In this document: positions 59,077-64,000 of the stretch, piece after piece
Layout of the letters: the number at the start of each line of letters is the position of its first letter
How positions within the stretch are numbered: the first letter of the stretch is position 1
Assembly (NCBI RefSeq): GCF_024169515.1
Contig: NZ_JAMKCQ010000001.1
Coordinates: forward strand, 2,294,001 to 2,358,000
DNA length: 64,000 nt
Origin: Erwinia aphidicola
GTDB lineage: Bacteria; Pseudomonadota; Gammaproteobacteria; Enterobacterales; Enterobacteriaceae
Reading direction: 5' to 3'
The notes under the pieces: generated by a model
Told to the model about the DNA's origin: nothing
Databases searched by the model: none
The model's input: only the letters and a program-made list of their open reading frames with translations
Position numbers and translations under genes: made by a program

Positions 59077-59943
59077 ATGAAACAACACGATCGGGCAGAT
59101 ATTTCTGCCAGCACGCTCTATATCGTTCCCACACCCATCGGTAATCTGGGCGATATCACCCAGCGGGCACTGAAGGTGCTTGCGAGCGTCGATCTGATCG
59201 CAGCGGAAGATACACGTCATACCGGACTGTTGCTACAACATTTCGCCATCAATGCGCGCCTGTTCGCACTGCATGACCATAATGAACAGCAGAAAGCGGA
59301 AGTGCTGCTGGCGAAGCTGCGCGAAGGGCAGAGCGTGGCACTGGTTTCTGATGCCGGTACGCCGCTGATCAACGATCCCGGCTATCACCTGGTGCGCCTG
59401 TGCCGTGAAGCGGGCATTCGCGTGGTGCCGCTGCCGGGCGCCTGTGCCGCGATTGCCGCGCTGAGCGCCGCGGGCCTGCCGTCGGATCGTTTCTGTTACG
59501 AAGGGTTTCTGCCGGCGAAAAGCAAAGGCCGCTGCGATACGCTGCGCGCGCTGGAGCTGGAGCCGCGCACCATTATTTTCTACGAATCCACCCACCGCCT
59601 GCTCGACAGCCTGCAGGATATGGTGACGGTGCTGGGCCCCGAACGCTATGTGGTGCTGGCGCGTGAAATCACCAAAACCTGGGAGTCGATCCACGGTGCG
59701 CCGGTGGGGGAGCTGCTGGCCTGGGTGCAGGAAGAAGAGAACCGCCGTAAAGGTGAGATGGTGCTGATCGTTGAAGGCTACCACCAGGCGGAAGAAGAGG
59801 CGCTGCCGCCGGAAGCGCTGCGTACCCTGGCGCTGCTGCAGAGCGAGCTGCCGCTGAAGAAAGCCGCCGCGCTGACCGCCGAGATCCACGGCGTGAAGAA
59901 AAATGCGCTGTATAAGTACGCGCTGGAGCAGCAGGGTGAGTGA
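59077..59943 (+). CDS. rsmI: RsmI, 16S rRNA 2'-O-methyltransferase (C1402)
   Basis: RsmI methylates the ribose of C1402 in the decoding centre of 16S rRNA. 288 residues (E. coli 286), tetrapyrrole-methylase fold, with [11 protein letters not shown] at the N-terminus, the SAM loop [13 protein letters not shown] and the LPGACAAI segment. It is divergent from lpoA. Its last 68 bases plus the stop region are duplicated at 61109-61180, beyond the adhesin gene. Confidence 0.97.
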   Translation: MKQHDRADISASTLYIVPTPIGNLGDITQRALKVLASVDLIAAEDTRHTGLLLQHFAINARLFALHDHNEQQKAEVLLAKLREGQSVALVSDAGTPLINDPGYHLVRLCREAGIRVVPLPGACAAIAALSAAGLPSDRFCYEGFLPAKSKGRCDTLRALELEPRTIIFYESTHRLLDSLQDMVTVLGPERYVVLAREITKTWESIHGAPVGELLAWVQEEENRRKGEMVLIVEGYHQAEEEALPPEALRTLALLQSELPLKKAAALTAEIHGVKKNALYKYALEQQGE

Positions 59944-59945
59944 CA
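59874..59945 (+). repeat. Left copy of a 72-bp duplication (rsmI 3' end)
   Basis: Identical at 70 of 72 positions to 61109-61180. Includes the last codons of rsmI (GCCGAGATCCACGG to GGTGAGTGACA). The two copies flank the adhesin gene. Confidence 0.93.
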
Positions 59946-59990
59946 GGTAACCTGGGGGCGCGCAGGTCCACGACACTCTTTGTAACAGCG
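59944..59990 (+). pseudogene. Degenerate rnpB-like fragment after rsmI
   Basis: CAGGTAACCTGGGGG and GTCCACGAC resemble rnpB bases 61304-61350 (CAGGTAACGCCTGGGG, CCCACGACC) and, further on, the partial rnpB copy at 61668-61691 (TCCACGACACTCT). It looks like leftover rnpB sequence at the insertion edge. Confidence 0.5.
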
Positions 59991-59995
59991 TTGCG

Positions 59996-60811
59996 TTAGT
60001 AATAGGCAATATTGACAACGGCGCTGCCGGAGTAGAAGCCGCTATCCCGTGCGGTAAATCCTTTAAGCCGGGTGCGCAGGGTCAGCGGCCTGGTTTCATT
60101 GTCTGCCAGGGTAAATTTCCCAGGATTGCCAAAGCCTTTGCCCCAGTCGAGTTCTGCCACCGTGACCGATGAGCCGTTAAGCGGAACAATTTCTTTACTG
60201 TTAGTTTCAATCGTTACGTTACCTCCACTGATGCAGCTTAGCGAGAGCGGCGTGCTGGCGATAACGCTGCTGGTTTGGCTACTGCTGAGTTCGCCAAAAT
60301 CGACGGTAATCTGGGGAGGTTCAATAGAGCAGGTTGGTGCATGCACAATGCCCTTTGCACAGTTGGAAACAATCGTGTTTAAAAGCATCCCGTGACCTAG
60401 ATTTCTGGCTGCAATGACCATACACGGTTTTTTGCTGTAGTATGTGGGAAGGTAATCTTTTCCCGTGCGATATAAATCACCCTTTTCTTTAGCCGCCTTA
60501 ACCCACTCGCCAAGCGTTTTATAATATCTGGCGTTAACAGACCAGCCGTTGCCATCTATTGAACTATAATTATCACGTCCAGCCGGTAACCAATCTTCCG
60601 ATATGACAAAAAACGCGAGATTACATCCGTTTAAACCATAACAGGGGTTGGGCGTCGGGTCGCTTTCATCAGCGCCTACAAGCTGCCCTGTGAAATCACC
60701 ATTCACAAAGGAGGGGGCAACGGTGACGCTGACAATCAGGTTGGCCTGTGCTGCCGATACAAATATGAATAAAAATAACAAAGCTAAAGTTTTCAAGCTA
60801 AATGATTCCAT
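59996..60811 (-). CDS. MrpH-like fimbrial tip adhesin, orphan
   Basis: A 271-residue exported protein with signal peptide (ending AQA before NLIVSV). The N-terminal half has paired cysteines (CYGLNGC) and a lectin-like domain with HG near residue 125. The C-terminal half is a pilin domain (CSIEPPQITVDFGELSS, SCISGGN, last strand SAVVNIAYY). Size and order are those of MrpH, the zinc-dependent tip adhesin of Proteus MR/P fimbriae, and of similar tip proteins. No chaperone or usher is next to it, so it may join one of the other fimbriae or be a relic. It is AT-richer than rsmI. Confidence 0.75.
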   Translation of the reverse strand: MESFSLKTLALLFLFIFVSAAQANLIVSVTVAPSFVNGDFTGQLVGADESDPTPNPCYGLNGCNLAFFVISEDWLPAGRDNYSSIDGNGWSVNARYYKTLGEWVKAAKEKGDLYRTGKDYLPTYYSKKPCMVIAARNLGHGMLLNTIVSNCAKGIVHAPTCSIEPPQITVDFGELSSSQTSSVIASTPLSLSCISGGNVTIETNSKEIVPLNGSSVTVAELDWGKGFGNPGKFTLADNETRPLTLRTRLKGFTARDSGFYSGSAVVNIAYY

Positions 60812-61108
60812 TCTTCTCAATCGTATTCCGTGCGAGCTGCGCGGGCTTTAATTGGCTGTGGTTTTTTACAGCCAAGTTGTCACTGGAAAACAATGCTTCC
60901 CTCAAGGGGATAATAGCAAAAAAATAGCAGTGCCCGATCTGTTATTTTTCTAAAAAAATAAATGCGATATTTAATTCTTTTTTATTTTTTCGATTGCTGA
61001 TAAACAGGTGATTAATTTTTTATTTGTCTCTGCGGGTGAAGTGAAAATTTTTTTTTCGCTGTTGGGATCGACAGAACATAGTCCAGGGCTATCAAGTGCA
61101 GAGGCGCC
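60812..61108. other. AT-rich leader of the adhesin gene
   Basis: About 300 bp of strongly AT-rich sequence with runs of A and T (60950-61060), no frame and no known RNA. It is probably the adhesin promoter region and, by composition, an H-NS target. Confidence 0.55.
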
Positions 61109-61180
61109 GACCGCCGGGATCCACGGCGTGAAGAAAAATGCGCTGTATAATTACGCGCTGGAGCAGCAGGGTGAGTGACA
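61109..61180 (+). repeat. Right copy of the 72-bp duplication (rsmI 3' end)
   Basis: Seventy of 72 bases match 59874-59945. Its final GTGACA also forms the likely -35 element of the rnpB promoter, so the duplication keeps both rsmI and the rnpB promoter intact. Confidence 0.93.
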
Positions 61181-61201
61181 ACGCGGTAAAAACCCTATAC
61201 A
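61175..61201 (+). promoter_or_regulatory. Probable rnpB promoter
   Basis: GTGACA (61175-61180), 15 bp, TATACA (61196-61201), then GC-rich CTGCGCGCC before the RNA start. The ACTGCGCGCCG discriminator resembles stringently controlled stable-RNA promoters such as E. coli rnpB. Confidence 0.7.
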
Positions 61202-61210
61202 CTGCGCGCC

Positions 61211-61591
<381 letters not shown>

Positions 61592-61604
61592 CATTCAATG
61601 AAAA

Positions 61605-61637
61605 ACCCCGCAGAGTGAAAACTTTGCGGGGTTTTTT
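61605..61637 (+). terminator. rnpB terminator
   Basis: CCCCGCAGAGT / ACTTTGCGGGG stem with a GAAA loop followed by T6. Confidence 0.92.
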
Positions 61638-61657
61638 GTTATTTGCCCTACGGACAT

Positions 61658-61740
61658 GATGAATGACTGTCCACGACACTCTCTATGACAGGAAAGCGGC
61701 TTACCGGTCAGCTTCGAACTCATTCAATGAAAAACCCCGC
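61658..61740 (+). repeat. Partial second copy of the rnpB 3' end
   Basis: GATGAATGACTGTCCACGAC (61658 on) and CTTACCGGTCAGCTTCGAAC (61700 on) repeat the end of rnpB (61542-61611), with a short changed middle. It runs into the tandem array. Confidence 0.88.
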
Positions 61741-62050
61741 TTCGGCGGGGTTTTTTGTTTTTATGCTTTTGACCCCGTAGGGTCGAGGCCTGCCTCGACC
61801 GGGTGCTTGAGGGTCGGGCATGCCCGACCCCTACGGGGCAGGAAAACCCCGCTTCGGCGGGGTTTTTTGTTTTTATGCTTTTGACCCCGTAGGGTCGAGG
61901 CCTGCCTCGACCGGGTGTTTGAGGGTCGGGCATGCCCGACCCCTACGGGGCAGGAAAGCCGCGCTTCGGCGGGGTTTTTTGTTTTTATGCTTTTGACCCC
62001 GTAGGGTCGAGGCCTGCCTCGACCGGGTGTTTGAGGGCCAGGCAGGAAAG
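61735..62050 (+). repeat. Tandem 112-bp terminator-bearing repeats after rnpB
   Basis: Units start at 61735, 61847 and about 61959, period 112 bp, the last incomplete. Each has a CCCCGCTTCGGCGGGG-T6 terminator, a GGTCGAGGCCTGCCTCGACC palindrome and a GGTCGGGCATGCCCGACC palindrome. E. coli rnpB is also followed by about 113-bp repeats with terminators, as I recall. Frames across them on the minus strand are repeat artefacts. Confidence 0.92.
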
Positions 62051-62055
62051 CGGCT

Positions 62056-62658
62056 TTACAGCGGCTGGCAGGCGATAACCAGGCGTGCCAGCGGGGTAAT
62101 GTCGCCCAGCGCGCACTCAAACTGCTGCAGGGCACTGCTAACGCGCACGCGGCCCGGTGGAATACGCGTCAGGTGGCGCACCGTCACCTGGCCTTCCATC
62201 GATACCAGCCACTCGCCGTCAAGGATCTCCGCCCAGGCCTGCTCGGCAATCCACTGGCGCTGCCCTTCCACCACGATCAGCGGCTTAACCAATGCCGTGG
62301 CGCTGAACGCCAGAAAATCTTCATCCAGCATCACCGCCGTCAAATCGCTCAACTTACCGGCCTCCAGCCGCTGACGCGGTAGCAATGTGGTATTCACTTT
62401 TTGTGATTCTTCAGCGCCTGCACCGCTCAGTGCTTCACCCTGACCCGTCACCAGCCAGTGCAGCGTTGCGCCGGTATCCGCCATGCAGCGCACCACAATA
62501 TCCGAAGGGAAATAGCCGCGCGAGTAGCGGTTTGCCAGACTGCTGCTGGCAATGCCGAGGTGTTCTGCCAGTGCCAGCTTGGTGGAAAAACCATATGCCT
62601 GAAGCACACGGTCCAGCACTTCTTTTGCCCCACTCTGGAAATCGATTTGTAGGCTCAA
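62056..62658 (-). CDS. CI-type phage repressor (P2/186-like locus)
   Basis: A 200-residue repressor. A TTG start with AAGGAG 7 bp upstream fits the family start (SLQIDFQSGAKEVLDRV); the frame stays open 48 codons upstream. The N-terminal helix-turn-helix of the Phage_CI family spans about 8-70 (LALAEHLGIASSSLANRY), and the C-terminal domain (about 95-200) is of the 186 CI type. I see no Ala-Gly/Ser/Lys layout of a self-cleaving S24 peptidase, so RecA-driven self-cleavage is unlikely. It is divergent from the zinc-finger gene with operator-like dyads between. Confidence 0.87.
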   Translation of the reverse strand: MSLQIDFQSGAKEVLDRVLQAYGFSTKLALAEHLGIASSSLANRYSRGYFPSDIVVRCMADTGATLHWLVTGQGEALSGAGAEESQKVNTTLLPRQRLEAGKLSDLTAVMLDEDFLAFSATALVKPLIVVEGQRQWIAEQAWAEILDGEWLVSMEGQVTVRHLTRIPPGRVRVSSALQQFECALGDITPLARLVIACQPL

Positions 62659-62862
62659 GCTAAAACTCCTTGCTATTTCACTTTTAGTGAATATACAATT
62701 TGCATTGTAGGGTTGTGTGATTTTACTGGCAGTACGCGATACAACAACCCCGGAGTTTGCCCGAAAAGAGCAAAAATTACAATCTTCAGGCCTGCTATTC
62801 ACCGCGATGAAAGCCAGTTATTCATCTTTTGTGAATTGCCTGCCGCTAACCGGAGAGTTTAA
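62659..62862. promoter_or_regulatory. Intergenic switch region with repressor-like dyads
   Basis: TTCACTTTTAGTGAAT (62677-62692) and TTCATCTTTTGTGAAT (62821-62836) share 13 of 16 bases and both read TTCA...TGAA. A looser TTCA-N6-TGAA is at 62798-62811. One lies just upstream of each divergent gene, as expected for CI operators. Confidence 0.6.
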
Positions 62863-63090
62863 ATGGCCGATGAAATGGACCGCGCACAGCAGCGCGAAGC
62901 CGAAAATCTGGCGCGCCACCTTGCGCGTGCCGTTCAGCGCCCGATGCAGCCCAGCGCCTTTTTCTGTGAAGCGTGCGGGGAACCGATCCCGCTGGCACGG
63001 CGCAAAGCGCTGCACGGCGTGACGCTATGCGTCAGCTGCAAAGAGATTGACGAACACCAGGCAAAACACTGCCGTTCCCCCCTTGTATAA
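62863..63090 (+). CDS. DksA/TraR-type C4 zinc-finger protein
   Basis: A 75-residue phage-type member of the DksA/TraR family. An N-terminal helix rich in Arg, Ala and Glu precedes the zinc finger with Cys35, Cys38, Cys56 and Cys59 (CEACGEPIP and CVSCKEID). Short TraR-like proteins bind RNA polymerase in the secondary channel; P2-like phages carry one in the early operon. GGAGAG precedes the ATG. The gene is transcribed away from the repressor. Confidence 0.9.
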   Translation: MADEMDRAQQREAENLARHLARAVQRPMQPSAFFCEACGEPIPLARRKALHGVTLCVSCKEIDEHQAKHCRSPLV

Positions 63091-63327
63091 CGTCAGCTAC
63101 AGTCGGCAGGGAAGCCGTACCCGCGCGGTTTTTGATTAAGTAAACTGCATGATCGACTGTAAAATCGTCTCTCCCCGGTGAAAAATCACGTCTGGCGCGT
63201 CCCGCAGTTAAAAATATCGCATTACATGTTTGGGTAAATGCCTCTGCATCTAACTACCTAATTATCATCGAGATAACCCGCTCATTAGCCGGGCCGAAAA
63301 TACTTTTATTAATGATGAACGCTATGC

Positions 63328-63347
63328 TACTGTATATATATACAGTA
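63328..63347 (+). promoter_or_regulatory. Perfect LexA (SOS) box
   Basis: TACTGTATATATATACAGTA, which matches the E. coli consensus at every position. It lies 19 bp before the GTG of the 63-residue gene and just before its ribosome site, so LexA would block its transcription until DNA damage. Confidence 0.93.
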
Positions 63348-63365
63348 ATACTGGAGGGGGAAGTT

Positions 63366-63557
63366 GTGGATAAAGAATTAGCGGAACGAGTTATCCTGGA
63401 GCGGGTGGAACTGATTGCAAGGTTAACCTCTGAAGGGGTCTGCCAGGAGCGCGATCGTGAGATTGCCCTGCACCTGATTGCCGACATTGCCAGCGGCATA
63501 GAGCTGAAAAATGCGCAGTTTTCCGTCATCTTTTCTGCCCAGCCGCAGAAGCGCTAA
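63366..63557 (+). CDS. SOS-controlled 63-residue protein, unknown function
   Basis: A small, highly charged, mostly helical protein (VDKELAERVILERVELIA at the start, DREIALHLIADIASGIE in the middle). GTG start with GGAGGGGG 5 bp upstream. It sits between the repressor/zinc-finger genes and the tail gene, right behind a perfect LexA box. In phage 186 and Fels-2, a LexA-controlled small protein (Tum) inactivates the CI repressor; this gene takes that place, though I see no sequence similarity to Tum/DinI. A terminator follows 83 bp later. I do not recognise the family. Confidence 0.72.
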   Translation: MDKELAERVILERVELIARLTSEGVCQERDREIALHLIADIASGIELKNAQFSVIFSAQPQKR

Positions 63558-63640
63558 ACGGCTTTTCAGTCCTGCTGTCCGGCCAAACTTGTTTGCGTAT
63601 CAGGAACGGATGCCGCCCCCTCTACGCACCCTCCCTTATT

Positions 63641-63665
63641 AGCCCCTTTATGGGGCTTTTTTGTT
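63641..63665 (+). terminator. Terminator after the SOS gene
   Basis: AGCCCC / GGGGCT stem with a TTTAT loop and T6 run. It separates the SOS gene from the tail operon, so the tail genes need a promoter of their own. Confidence 0.9.
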
Positions 63666-63692
63666 TATATCGTTTCCCATAATCCGACTCCC

Positions 63693-63716
63693 GGTTGTCA
63701 CACCGCTCCTACAACA
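63693..63716 (+). promoter_or_regulatory. Ogr/Delta-box-like dyad before the tail operon
   Basis: GGTTGT-N12-ACAACA, one base from the TGTTGT-N12-ACAACA element that P2-family late promoters use to bind the activator Ogr. It is 118 bp before gene X. A clear -10 at the usual distance is not seen. Confidence 0.5.
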
Positions 63717-63833
63717 GCCCCGCATTGAGCGGCTTGCGGCGAAATCGCACACTTCAACAGGTCATCCGGCAGCTCGTATTTCAATCGGCCTGCCGTTCCT
63801 GAAAGCGCTTTAACCAATCCGGGAGAACCACCT

Positions 63834-64000
63834 ATGAAAATTTTTGCCCTGCAGGGGGACAGCGTTGATGAAATCTGTTTTCGCCACTACGGCCGCACCC
63901 GCCAGGTGGTAGAGCAGGTTTACGCGGCCAATAGCGGGCTGGCAGAGCAGGGCGCCTGCCTGCCCCACGGCTACCCGCTTGAGCTACCCGACCTCCCAAG
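63834..64000 (+). CDS. Phage tail protein X, 5' part (runs off the window)
   Basis: The visible 55 residues (MKIFALQGDSVDEICFRHYG, then VEQVYAANSGLAEQGACLP) match P2 gpX, a LysM-like small tail protein that helps tail assembly. GGGAGAACC precedes the ATG. In P2 it is followed by holin, endolysin and tail genes, which would lie beyond the window edge. Confidence 0.88.
   Translation, partial: MKIFALQGDSVDEICFRHYGRTRQVVEQVYAANSGLAEQGACLPHGYPLELPDLP

Noticed and set aside
58978..59134. Longer LpoA start
   Set aside because: It would put 40 residues before the lipoprotein signal and overlap the divergent rsmI start.
61724..62135. Minus-strand frames with repeated RPRPYGVK-type units
   Set aside because: Products of the 112-bp non-coding terminator repeats, not proteins. 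The array is also not CRISPR: units are 112 bp and contiguous, without unique spacers.

Overview
The window is chromosomal DNA of a GC-rich gammaproteobacterium of the order Enterobacterales. The backbone gene order (hflKC-yjeT-purA-nsrR-rnr-rlmB-aidB/bsmA-yjfP-rpsF-priB-rpsR-rplI-ytfB-fklB-cysQ-ytfJ-ytfK-ytfL-tamAB-ytfP-ppa-fbp-mpl-yjgA-pmbA-cybC, then dolP-diaA-yraN-lpoA/rsmI-rnpB) is that of E. coli relatives. Protein lengths match E. coli within a few residues, but several E. coli neighbours are absent (ula genes, msrA, chpBS, ytfQRT-yjfF). Erwiniaceae (Erwinia/Pantoea-like) is my best guess; this is inference, since no 16S rRNA gene is present.

Layout. 1-25 kb is almost all housekeeping: membrane protease regulators, purine synthesis, nitric-oxide-responsive NsrR with RNase R and RlmB, the S6-PriB-S18-L9 operon, the TamAB translocation module, and one large chemoreceptor. 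26-39 kb holds two paralogous chaperone-usher fimbrial operons of the DUF1120 (YhcADEF-like) type, one on each side of ppa, followed by a second chemoreceptor. 40.5-45.6 kb returns to backbone (fbp, mpl, darP, pmbA, cybC). 45.9-53.7 kb is a nine-gene catabolic cluster: a small PRD protein, a glycine-rich SFCGS protein, DUF4312, the membrane proteins DUF4311 and DUF4310, an amidohydrolase, a DgaE-like PLP ammonia-lyase, a DgaF-like aldolase and a PRD/EIIA regulator. It looks like an uncharacterised uptake-and-degradation route for an amino-sugar-acid-like compound. 53.86-55.24 kb is a small AT-rich type VI secretion island (Tlde1-like L,D-transpeptidase-fold effector, exported putative immunity protein, Hcp) bracketed by near-identical 57-bp direct repeats. 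55.4-59.9 kb is backbone (dolP, diaA, yraN, lpoA, rsmI). 60-60.8 kb carries a lone MrpH-like adhesin gene inserted between rsmI and rnpB, with a 72-bp duplication of the rsmI 3' end. After rnpB come 112-bp terminator-bearing tandem repeats.

62-64 kb is the start of a P2/186-type phage-derived locus: CI-like repressor, DksA/TraR-type zinc finger protein, a 63-residue gene behind a perfect LexA box, an Ogr-box-like site and the tail gene X. It lacks an integrase and replication genes in the visible part, and is compatible with an SOS-induced phage-tail bacteriocin or a prophage.

The accessory theme is contact with hosts and competitors: fimbriae, adhesin, T6SS cargo, phage tail locus and chemoreceptors. 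A family of short GC-rich palindromes (GTAGGGGCGGACC, T-rich loop, GGTCCGCCC) is scattered through the intergenic spaces, often at gene ends, where it could act as a terminator. It also borders the T6SS island.
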